Shown here: one piece after another, positions 49,833 to 57,545 of the stretch
Layout of the letters: each line of letters opens with the position of its first letter
Numbering within the stretch: position 1 is the stretch's first letter
From: a virus
Direction: 5' to 3' (one strand)
Length of the DNA: 64,000 nucleotides
Virus record (IMG/VR): IMGVR_UViG_3300008267_000039
Location: 1-64,000 of that record
Program-made: the position numbers and the translations under genes
Notes under the pieces: generated by a model
Told to the model about the DNA's origin: nothing
The model's database searches: none
Seen by the model: the letters and a program-made list of their open reading frames with translations, nothing else

Positions 49833-51151
49833 TTTCTAACCTGTGTTGTTTTGTTTGTTTTTTGTGAAATATCGTTAAGATTATCATTGTTAAGCTCTCT
49901 TCGGAATCCGCTCAAGAAATCATCAATAATTCCAACACCAGAACTTTCTAAAACATTTACTTTGTTTTGTTTTTCAAAAAGCATATGGTAAAGGAAATTC
50001 CTGCTTTCTGCAATAAGAGATGATAATTGTATACTAACCACATATGCGTCCGGTATAATAGTTTGTATTCTGGATGTGCCACCATTTGCACTTGGAACAT
50101 TTACATAATAGCTTCTTCTGGAACCCATGAAATCCACGGAAAGAGAACTCACATATGCATATGGCATATATTTGACGCCCGGTATCATGACCTCGTACAG
50201 ACAAGGAGGTTCTATTAAGTCCCTGCTTTTTCTGTTTGGTCTATTTTGATAAACAAGCATGTATATCAATTGCCAATTTCTTTGAACGTCTTCAAATGTG
50301 GCCCAGCCTGTATTGATTAGCGGAAAACTAAAGGCCAATCTTTCTCCGGATGCTCCGAATTGATAAAACTGCGGTTTCTCAATGTAAATACCCGGTTCCA
50401 TGATGTTCATTGAGGTCGAAAGTCCATAAGCCAATCCTTCGGCGGTTTTTGCACCAGCCGATGCAAGTGCTCCAAGTCCCATGGTTCCGGTTAAAACTTT
50501 ATCATCGCTTCCAAATGCATTCGAAACAGCGTGTGCCGCATTGCTGAAATAAGGCATTTTATATACAAATTTTGTATCTTCCGTGATATATAACCCTTCA
50601 TATGGGGCTAGAACATCTGACGATGCGGATTCAGCCGTTAATGCTCCCAATATGCCCGATGCACTCTTTCCTGTGATTGTTTGAAGGATACCGGAACCCA
50701 TGAACCCCTTACCAAAGTTGGATGCTGCTCCTACAATTTTTTGTCCTATTCCCGTAACCGCTCTGCCAACGGTATTATTTAAAAAATTACCAAATGCACC
50801 AGACCCAGCCGATGTTGATACTAAATTCGCAAGCCGTCCCGTTGCCTCTCCTCCTTTTTCACTGGCAATTGCACTATAATATGCCAATTGTGCAATTAAT
50901 GAATTTGTCTTAAGTCTTTTTTCTTTCAGCATTACAGCAGGAATGTCTTGTCTACTGCTTAACTGCGAATTTGTCCAATAGAATCCGTTAACCACATCTA
51001 TCATTCCAGCAGAATCTCCCGTTATTGAATCATTTTTAAGAAAATTCTTAGATAAAGATAACGAAAGACCTCCTCCAGCAGGTACTAATTTTGGAGATCC
51101 AGATGGGGTGTTGCAATCGGAATTTGATTGAAATCTAAACAAATTTTTCAC
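49829..51151 (-). CDS. Baseplate tube-cap protein, gp48/gp54-type (440 aa)
   Basis: The N-terminal half is low complexity (Gly/Ser/Ala). The C-terminal half (WQLIYMLVYQNRPNRKSRDL, PPCLYEVMIPGVKYMPYAYV, PDAYVVSIQLSSLIAESRNF) has the tube-like fold of T4 baseplate-tube junction proteins, with a conserved 'P..Y.V.IQL..L'. The start codon is GTG, chosen because a CTAAATAAT late box precedes it by 5 nt. Confidence 0.6.
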   Translation of the reverse strand: MKNLFRFQSNSDCNTPSGSPKLVPAGGGLSLSLSKNFLKNDSITGDSAGMIDVVNGFYWTNSQLSSRQDIPAVMLKEKRLKTNSLIAQLAYYSAIASEKGGEATGRLANLVSTSAGSGAFGNFLNNTVGRAVTGIGQKIVGAASNFGKGFMGSGILQTITGKSASGILGALTAESASSDVLAPYEGLYITEDTKFVYKMPYFSNAAHAVSNAFGSDDKVLTGTMGLGALASAGAKTAEGLAYGLSTSMNIMEPGIYIEKPQFYQFGASGERLAFSFPLINTGWATFEDVQRNWQLIYMLVYQNRPNRKSRDLIEPPCLYEVMIPGVKYMPYAYVSSLSVDFMGSRRSYYVNVPSANGGTSRIQTIIPDAYVVSIQLSSLIAESRNFLYHMLFEKQNKVNVLESSGVGIIDDFLSGFRRELNNDNLNDISQKTNKTTQVRK

Positions 51152-51155
51152 TTCA

Positions 51156-51164
51156 ATTATTTAG
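51156..51164 (-). promoter_or_regulatory. Late promoter variant
   Basis: CTAAATAAT; it decides the GTG start at 51151. Confidence 0.6.
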
Positions 51165-52276
51165 AGGTATGATCCGATGTTATTAGCTTTCAATTCAAGC
51201 CCTTTTATCCCAACAAAACCGTTAATTGGAGCATTTGACCTTAAGCTTTCCCTATATTCCTCTATATAATTCTTTTGCGGAGTTTTCGGTTTATCTTGAA
51301 CATCGGATGCACCTTGCGGTTGAGGTTGTTTGGGAGCCTCGGAAGGTTCCTGTGGTTTTTCTTTTTGTGGTTCTGAACCGCCTTTGTTTATTCCTTGTAT
51401 AGCGTTTAATACAGACTCGAAACCTTTACGCATTTCTTCGGATAAAGATGAAACATCACTTCCTGTTTCTTTTGTTTTTTCTTCCGATTTTGAAGGAACG
51501 GAGGAACTATCGACTTTTTCCATATTCGATATTGGATTTTGATTTGTATTTGAAGTTTCCTTGATTGGAACATCTGAGACCTCTTCTTTAACAACCTCTT
51601 CTTTTGGAGTGCTTAAAAACTCTTCCTCTTCCTTAACAACCTCTTCTTTTGGAGTGCTTAAAAACTCTTCCTCTTCTTTAACGGCTTCTTCTTTTGGAGT
51701 GTTTTCTTTTTCTATATCTTTTTCCTGTTCTTTTGATTCAACGACATTCGATTTTTGATCATTCAACGCCATATTCAAAATCGTATTTTTGGTTTCGAAG
51801 TTTACATTTTTTGAATTTTCTGTTTTATTTTCGTTGAAAATATTATTGATTGTGGATTTTATATTGTCTTCTTTTTTTTGCTTTTCAACATTAAGATCCG
51901 CTAGTTGTTTTTCAATTTGAGATATTTTCGAAGTTATAAGTTTATTAGAATCTTCCCCAATTTTCCCTTCTTCTGTTTTATTTGAAAATTCTTTTTTAGC
52001 ATCTTCTAGTTCTTTAATTGTTTGATTGTATTCTGTTACGTATTTTTTATTCTCAACAATTTGATTGTAATAATTTTGAATATTCTCTTCATTTACGGTT
52101 ATATTGTTTTTTTGAAGATGTGCTTTCAAATCATCCAAAGTCATTTCTTTGTTCTCCGGAACAATATTTTCTTCGGATTGATTTTCTGACGATTCCATTC
52201 CAGAACCTTTATTTGCCGATGATATATTGATCTCATCCGCTATTCCGAAAACATTTTCTGGAGCATTTTTTTCCAT
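51161..52276 (-). CDS. Charged coiled-coil protein with KEEVVKEEEEFLS repeats (371 aa)
   Basis: Residues ~40-150 are a long coiled coil (NQTIKELEDAKKEFSNKTEE). Residues ~190-240 carry three near-identical copies of STPKEE(V/A)VKEEEEFL. The C-terminus is Pro/Gln-rich (GSEPQKEKPQEPSEAPKQPQ) and ends in KGLELKANNIGSYL. It lies between the hub and gp26-like genes where T4 has gp29 (tape measure), but at 371 aa it is short for that. It could be a scaffold for hub assembly or a divergent tape measure. Confidence 0.5.
   Translation of the reverse strand: MEKNAPENVFGIADEINISSANKGSGMESSENQSEENIVPENKEMTLDDLKAHLQKNNITVNEENIQNYYNQIVENKKYVTEYNQTIKELEDAKKEFSNKTEEGKIGEDSNKLITSKISQIEKQLADLNVEKQKKEDNIKSTINNIFNENKTENSKNVNFETKNTILNMALNDQKSNVVESKEQEKDIEKENTPKEEAVKEEEEFLSTPKEEVVKEEEEFLSTPKEEVVKEEVSDVPIKETSNTNQNPISNMEKVDSSSVPSKSEEKTKETGSDVSSLSEEMRKGFESVLNAIQGINKGGSEPQKEKPQEPSEAPKQPQPQGASDVQDKPKTPQKNYIEEYRESLRSNAPINGFVGIKGLELKANNIGSYL
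51560..51710. repeat. 51-bp tandem repeat within the coiled-coil gene
   Basis: About three units of TCTTTAACAACCTCTTCTTT plus the following 31 bp; the first two are nearly exact. They code for the KEEVVKEEEEFLSTP repeats. Confidence 0.75.
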
Positions 52277-52280
52277 TTCA

Positions 52281-52290
52281 ATTATTTATT
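52281..52290 (-). promoter_or_regulatory. T4-type late promoter
   Basis: ATTATTTATT on the plus strand (AATAAATAAT), 4 nt before the ATG at 52276. Confidence 0.65.
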
Positions 52291-52941
52291 GTTAAGAAAC
52301 ATGTCCATTTCCTTCGGACTCATTTCATATATTTCGGAAAGAAGAAAACTATAATCCTTTTTAAGTATCTTTATTTTCTTATAAAGATTTTTAATATTTG
52401 TTGAATAAACGAGCTTTAAAAAGTGGAAAAGACTGTTATCAAAGCAATTAAAATATATTTTTGGTACATTTTTAATTATTTCTGGAACTTCAAACATAAT
52501 AATTTTATTTTCTTCTATATGTTCCTTTATCTCTTCTATGTTTTTTCCAGTTTCTTTTAATATATCATTCGCATCGGAATAATATAGATATCGTGGAATT
52601 GTGAAGTTATCAAAATTATATTTTTTAGACTCTTTAATAACATTCTTTAAAATTACCTCATATGTTATTGGATTTAAATCTTCATCTTTCGCTGATAATT
52701 TCAATATGGGTTCAAGGTATTCACAATTCAAATGCATTAAAATTACAAACTTGTCTAAATTTGTTAAATTCTGGCTATTTTTCAATGATTTTTGACAAAT
52801 TGATTCAAATGTTTCATTTGTATTTTCAAAATCTTTATTAATAATATAAGAGTTTAATTGAAAATAATCTCCAAAGCAAAGTTTGTTTATTTTTAATTCT
52901 CTACCAATGCTCGGAATGTGGCATTTTGTGAAAAAATCCAT
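52282..52941 (-). CDS. Baseplate hub assembly protein, gp26-like (219 aa)
   Basis: The start HIPSIGRELKINKLCFGDYF, followed by SLKNSQNLTNLDKFVILMHL, follows the 'iPs.g....i..l...dy..l.......l...DKf.lL..lR' pattern of T4 gp26-type baseplate proteins. The rest is helical and Lys-rich. It begins 6 nt after the gp54-like stop and belongs to that transcript. Confidence 0.6.
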   Translation of the reverse strand: MDFFTKCHIPSIGRELKINKLCFGDYFQLNSYIINKDFENTNETFESICQKSLKNSQNLTNLDKFVILMHLNCEYLEPILKLSAKDEDLNPITYEVILKNVIKESKKYNFDNFTIPRYLYYSDANDILKETGKNIEEIKEHIEENKIIMFEVPEIIKNVPKIYFNCFDNSLFHFLKLVYSTNIKNLYKKIKILKKDYSFLLSEIYEMSPKEMDMFLNNK

Positions 52942-52947
52942 AAAATC

Positions 52948-53889
52948 TTAGAAAAATCCTGAGATGTTTTGTGGGAAATTTCCATTGTTCTTTCCACCTT
53001 GTAATGGACTAATTCTCGAAAAATTCCCATTGAATGCACTTGAAATTTTATCTATAATATTAGGGAGAGGTAGATAAAGAGAATTGGATAATGCATAATC
53101 AGTATATGTCCAATTTGTTGATATGGTGGGTGCTGCGTTAGGCTCGTCGTATCCAAGCGTTTTAGTTTCAACAGATGTTGGAACACAATTGAAAAAAGTC
53201 CAAACTTTTCTAGGTATCATTGAAACATTTTGAAATGTTCTCGTATATTGTAAAACATATACTGTGGATTTAACGTTTCTTGAGTCTCTTTTTGTTCTTG
53301 TATCGTTTTCCCTTGCAACAAAACCGAAATGCTCGGCTGCGATAACCCAAGGTCTAATTATAAAGTCTGAGAATGAAGTGTTTGTCTCCAAGAAAGATAT
53401 ATTCAATGTACTAGCTGGGGTTCTACCATTGGAGAGGATGCCTGGTAAAAACCCCCTTGCATTATCAACATTCGCAGTTGTCGTTTGCATCGTCTCACTT
53501 GGAAGTGTGACGCTTTGGGCAAATAAACAACCATTTACTTTCTGGAATCCATAAGATGTCAACAAGTTCTTGGCTTGATCAATGTTATAGTTTTTATAAT
53601 CTCCGCCAGTTCTTTCCAATCCTTGAAGAATGTTGGTATTGATGCATTGTGGAAATGGTTGAATGAGTACAATCCATTGAGATTGAAGCGGTATTGCTGT
53701 TAACCAAGATTCGAGTTGAAGAAGAAAGTAATCTCTAGTGGAAATTAACGGAGCACCTTGAATATTAAACCCAAAAAGCTCTCCAATTTGAGGTTGAGTC
53801 AAAGGATTTCTTCCGGAGAATACTCCTCCGATATTATCTTTAATGCCGTTTAATGCATTATTAAATGCATCGCTTAATCCAGATCCCAT
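52948..53889 (-). CDS. 54: Baseplate tail-tube initiator, gp54-like (313 aa)
   Basis: Size as T4 gp54 (320). DYFLLQLESWLTAIPLQSQW, VLIQPFP and FAQSVTLPSETMQTTT, then NISFLETNTSFSDFIIRPWV and YVLQYTRTFQNVSMIPRKVW, show the tube-like beta fold seen in gp54. It would cap the baseplate and start the gp19 tube. The late promoter is 4 nt before the ATG. Confidence 0.65.
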   Translation of the reverse strand: MGSGLSDAFNNALNGIKDNIGGVFSGRNPLTQPQIGELFGFNIQGAPLISTRDYFLLQLESWLTAIPLQSQWIVLIQPFPQCINTNILQGLERTGGDYKNYNIDQAKNLLTSYGFQKVNGCLFAQSVTLPSETMQTTTANVDNARGFLPGILSNGRTPASTLNISFLETNTSFSDFIIRPWVIAAEHFGFVARENDTRTKRDSRNVKSTVYVLQYTRTFQNVSMIPRKVWTFFNCVPTSVETKTLGYDEPNAAPTISTNWTYTDYALSNSLYLPLPNIIDKISSAFNGNFSRISPLQGGKNNGNFPQNISGFF

Positions 53890-53893
53890 TTGA

Positions 53894-53903
53894 ATTATTT
53901 ATG
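53894..53903 (-). promoter_or_regulatory. T4-type late promoter
   Basis: CATAAATAAT, 4 nt before the ATG at 53889. Confidence 0.7.
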
Positions 53904-53917
53904 GGGGATTATGTGTT

Positions 53918-54469
53918 TTAACTACCTCTAACTTCTCTCCAATAGTGATAGGCAAGTTTAACGTTGAAGCTCAATACTCCACCAGTTCCTTCTGACATTG
54001 TATATGCCAAAGGACCGACATCTCTGATGCTAACACCAACCAGTTGATATTGGTTGACCTTTTCAAAGTTAACATCAAGTTGAACGAGATCAATTGTTGA
54101 ATTTTGGGTTGGGGTTAGATAATTCCCTGTGCTGTTGGCATCGTTGAAAGTATCATTGGTCCATTGAAGGAACTTCTTTCTGAGATCGGAGTTGGCACTG
54201 CAATAGAAAGCAATTTCATAGCCCTCGGAACCTGGATACGTTGCAAGACCGGGTATATTGAAGGTCAGCCCCATATATTTCGTTGGAACGTTTCCAATCG
54301 ATCTAGCGGGAAGTGCTGCTGTTTTTGCATAAACAAGATCGTTTTCATCAAATGTTATTGATGTTCCTTGTGGGGTGATGTTTAAGAGTCTAAATTGGAC
54401 ATCACGTGCGAAATCTCGCTCTGATGCTACTCTGTAGAAGTCTTGAATGGTTTGTTTTGTTGCGGCCAT
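53918..54469 (-). CDS. 19: Tail tube protein gp19
   Basis: 183 aa (T4: 163). The start TIQDFYRVASERDFARDVQF, RLLNITPQGTSITFDENDLV and YAKTAALPARSIGNVPTKYM, then GLTFNIPGLATYPGSEGYEI are the familiar gp19 features. The protein polymerises as hexameric rings inside the sheath. It lies directly downstream of gp18. Confidence 0.9.
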   Translation of the reverse strand: MAATKQTIQDFYRVASERDFARDVQFRLLNITPQGTSITFDENDLVYAKTAALPARSIGNVPTKYMGLTFNIPGLATYPGSEGYEIAFYCSANSDLRKKFLQWTNDTFNDANSTGNYLTPTQNSTIDLVQLDVNFEKVNQYQLVGVSIRDVGPLAYTMSEGTGGVLSFNVKLAYHYWREVRGS

Positions 54470-54479
54470 AGTATTTTAA

Positions 54480-54488
54480 TTATTTATT
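54480..54488 (-). promoter_or_regulatory. T4-type late promoter
   Basis: AATAAATAA, 10 nt before the gp19 ATG; it overlaps the gp18 stop. Confidence 0.65.
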
Positions 54489-56901
54489 ATCCTCCGATTA
54501 GTTCATCGAAATTCGTTCCAGTTCTGGTTGCATAGAAGTTTACAAGGATAAACTCTGCGGTTCTTACTGGTTGAATGTAGATATCAATTTTAAGCTCGTT
54601 ATTGTCGATTACATCAGGTGTATTGTTCAGTTCAGAACAAACGATTCGATAATCATAGACACCTTCAGTGTTCTTGGCATTTTCGAAAATAGGAGCAAGA
54701 ACGTTGACAACTTGGGTTCTTGTAAAGAGAGTATTTGGCTCGAATACAAAGAACTTGGCTGTTTGTTTTGTTGCTTTTTCCAAATTAAGGAACAAGCGGC
54801 GAACGTTAATGCGATCAAAAGCTGAAGGTTTCTTCAAGAGTGTTTTTTGACCAAAGATTACGAATCCTTCATTCGGGAAGAATGGAACTGGATTCATGGA
54901 AATCTTATAAAGTTGATCACGTTGCTTTTGTTTTGGATAGATGGCAAGATCATTGACTCCAATCAGAACGCCGCGAGTAAAACCAGCGGGTGCTGACCAA
55001 GGTTGGAAGTTTGAATCTGTGTTTGCCATTGCTGAACCAGCGAATCCTGAGAAAGGAATCCAAATTTGGCGATTGGTTTGGGGATCTAGAACTTGCGCCC
55101 ATGTTGCATAAGTTGTTGCATAGGAGCAATTGGTTGTTCCAAATTGATGTCTCAAAGGCCAATAAATGTGCTGGGAGAAGTTGGTTGTAACATAACCAGC
55201 GGCGTTTGGGTCTGGATCGTTACCAGCATTTGGGGACCAGAGTTTTTTGGTATTAATGACCTTACTATTGGCACCTTGAACAAAAATATTTCTAATAGGA
55301 TCAAGTACAACCAAAAAGTCTTTTCTTACTTTTTCAGCATAGTTAATGAGGATGTTGGAAATGGCAGTGTAGTTTCCACGGATTCTTAGACCATCATCAT
55401 TTAGGTTTTCGGAATTTGTGGTATAGAATGCGGAGAGGGCATTGAGAGGAGTGCTCTCAACATACTCACCAGCGGATAGATAGCTAGTATCATTCGTGAA
55501 TCCCGATTGCTCGATTGCATTTACATAAATAGTGCCAAGTCCACCTTCCAAGGCAAGGTCGATTGGGTAAAGTTCATCACTTTCAACAAGCTCAAGAGCG
55601 CGATCCAATTTCTTTGGAAGAGCACCGATGGTTTTGTTTACTGTAACGGTATTGTTGTAAACGCCCAGAGGGAAAATGGCATCGGCATATCCATAAACCG
55701 ATGCAATTGATGTAACGGTTGCGGATGGTGCTCCAACTCTTGCGACGAAAGAGGAAAGGGTATCAACGTAACCGGGCACGGTGTACATCGTCTCCAATTG
55801 TTTTGTCAAAAATCTGACTTTTTTGATAGGAATTCCGCTGTCATCCAACCAAGTTTCGGTGAATCGGTTGCTGAGATAAGGATTAACGAGAACATTGATA
55901 TTAGCAGAGTCTTCTGCAATTCTCGCAAGGTTGAATGTTCTGGCAGCACCACCATTTTGATCTCCAACTTGTCTGTGGTAATCGAATGATCCAGTATAGT
56001 TTTCGGTCAATACATAATCGAGAGAAATGGTATCTGGAGTAAAGATGCTTTGGCGAAGCTTGAAAACCGCAAGCGATGCACTGTCTTGATATGCTGTTTC
56101 GCTGATATCAAACTTGGAAAGGTTTTCCATGACTTCGGAAATTGAATCGCCACTTCCAAATTTGGTCGCAGAAAGGGAAAAATTGAGACGATTCTTCGGA
56201 ACTGTTGTATAGGTTGAAATGGAATCCAAGGATGATTGGATACCTTGAACTCTGAGAACCGAATCAAATGGAGTTGCAGGGTTGAAGTTGCTGTTATCGG
56301 CAAAACCAACATAGTAACCTTCGAATTTGTTGTTTACAGTGGTTTGGGATTTATTAAGAACAATAATGGCGGAATCACCAAGTGTATTATATTCAAAAGA
56401 ACCAGATGCAGTTGGAGTATTTGTCCAATTGATATTTCCTTCAATGATGCTTTGATATTGTTCCGCACTGAGTTCAACGTGGGTTGGTTTACCAACGAAA
56501 TAGGTTTGGGCATCCGAGAGGCTTGTAGAGGCGGTTGGAAACGATGGGCTTGCCATGTTAGCCGAGAGAGCCTTAACAGGGTAGGCAAGAGCACTATATC
56601 TCCAAGAAGCGAATCCATCGCCCTTGTCATTACCATATGGAAGGCGGGTTACCAACAAGCGGCCTGGCGAGGAATTTACAACATTCTTAACGGTGTGGTA
56701 AAAATAACGCTCCGCTGCATTTGTTGGTGATCCGTAAATTTGTTCGAATTCAGAAATGCTGGTCGGTTGAAGAACCTCATCAATTGGGCCTTGGGCTGCG
56801 AAACCTGCAATAAAAACAGAAGTTCCTTCAATTGTAACGGGTCTTAGTGTAAGGTCGATTTCTTTGATTTCGACGCCTGGTGATTGAATTGTTCTTGCCA
56901 T
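54487..56901 (-). CDS. 18: Tail sheath protein gp18
   Basis: 804 aa (T4: 659). RTIQSPGVEIKEIDLTLRPV, SVFIAGFAAQGPIDEVLQPT and SEFEQIYGSPTNAAERYFYH are the sheath N-terminus. YPKQKQRDQLYKISMNPVPF, FDRINVRRLFLNLEKATKQT and the strand FILVNFYATRTGTNFDELIG form the conserved C-terminal domain that links sheath subunits. The extra ~145 residues lie in the variable surface domains. It forms the contractile sheath. Confidence 0.95.
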   Translation of the reverse strand: MARTIQSPGVEIKEIDLTLRPVTIEGTSVFIAGFAAQGPIDEVLQPTSISEFEQIYGSPTNAAERYFYHTVKNVVNSSPGRLLVTRLPYGNDKGDGFASWRYSALAYPVKALSANMASPSFPTASTSLSDAQTYFVGKPTHVELSAEQYQSIIEGNINWTNTPTASGSFEYNTLGDSAIIVLNKSQTTVNNKFEGYYVGFADNSNFNPATPFDSVLRVQGIQSSLDSISTYTTVPKNRLNFSLSATKFGSGDSISEVMENLSKFDISETAYQDSASLAVFKLRQSIFTPDTISLDYVLTENYTGSFDYHRQVGDQNGGAARTFNLARIAEDSANINVLVNPYLSNRFTETWLDDSGIPIKKVRFLTKQLETMYTVPGYVDTLSSFVARVGAPSATVTSIASVYGYADAIFPLGVYNNTVTVNKTIGALPKKLDRALELVESDELYPIDLALEGGLGTIYVNAIEQSGFTNDTSYLSAGEYVESTPLNALSAFYTTNSENLNDDGLRIRGNYTAISNILINYAEKVRKDFLVVLDPIRNIFVQGANSKVINTKKLWSPNAGNDPDPNAAGYVTTNFSQHIYWPLRHQFGTTNCSYATTYATWAQVLDPQTNRQIWIPFSGFAGSAMANTDSNFQPWSAPAGFTRGVLIGVNDLAIYPKQKQRDQLYKISMNPVPFFPNEGFVIFGQKTLLKKPSAFDRINVRRLFLNLEKATKQTAKFFVFEPNTLFTRTQVVNVLAPIFENAKNTEGVYDYRIVCSELNNTPDVIDNNELKIDIYIQPVRTAEFILVNFYATRTGTNFDELIGG

Positions 56902-56906
56902 ATTAG

Positions 56907-56915
56907 TTATTTATA
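56907..56915 (-). promoter_or_regulatory. Perfect T4 late promoter
   Basis: TATAAATAA, 5 nt before the gp18 ATG. Confidence 0.85.
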
Positions 56916-56952
56916 TTTTTTCAAGAACGTTTTTTGAAAAAATGATCAAAAA

Positions 56953-57531
56953 TTATTCTTCTGGCAATAATTCCGCCTCAAATTGGTGATAGGCATACTG
57001 AAACGATGATTCCATTTCACTAGCATCTCTATCCGAATAACCTATTCCACCGAGATTTACAGGAAAACAATGATAAAAATTAAATTTTATAACGTTTTTA
57101 TTATATTCATCCCTACCATAAACTGAAATTGTAGTTTGGTAATCTGGCATTAAACCCTTAGATGGAATCGGGGTTTTATATATTCCTTTTTTTCCATCGT
57201 TGAAACAGTTTAACCATCTATATAATACCCAATAGTTGTTGAAAAGATTGTCCACCGTGAAATTCACAGTCATATTTTCAAATGCAGGACGTGCAAATGT
57301 TGTGACTTTTGGAACTTGTCCACCGTATGGAACATTTGTGGAAGGTATATTAAGTGCTGGAATTACTGTTCCATAAAGAGAATATTGAACAGTATCTGGC
57401 ATTACTTTATTATTTCCTCTTTCCAGTATGGATTTTTCCGGTTTCAAAATCTTCGGAAGATCAAAGACCATAATGAATTTGTCTTTTCTTTGCTTGTTGA
57501 ATGAAGATTGGAAAATGGACAAGTTGGACAT
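56953..57531 (-). CDS. Tail tube-like protein (192 aa)
   Basis: SIFQSSFNKQRKDKFIMVFD, QYSLYGTVIPALNIPSTNVP, GGQVPKVTTFARPAFENMTV and NFTVDNLFNNYWVLYRWLNC have the strand order and N-terminal layout of gp19-type tube proteins. It lies between gp17 and gp18, not where gp19 stands. It may form a terminal ring of the tube or act as tail terminator. Confidence 0.6.
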   Translation of the reverse strand: MSNLSIFQSSFNKQRKDKFIMVFDLPKILKPEKSILERGNNKVMPDTVQYSLYGTVIPALNIPSTNVPYGGQVPKVTTFARPAFENMTVNFTVDNLFNNYWVLYRWLNCFNDGKKGIYKTPIPSKGLMPDYQTTISVYGRDEYNKNVIKFNFYHCFPVNLGGIGYSDRDASEMESSFQYAYHQFEAELLPEE

Positions 57532-57536
57532 GTTAA

Positions 57537-57545
57537 CTATTTATT
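57537..57545 (-). promoter_or_regulatory. T4-type late promoter
   Basis: AATAAATAG, 5 nt before the ATG at 57531. Confidence 0.65.
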
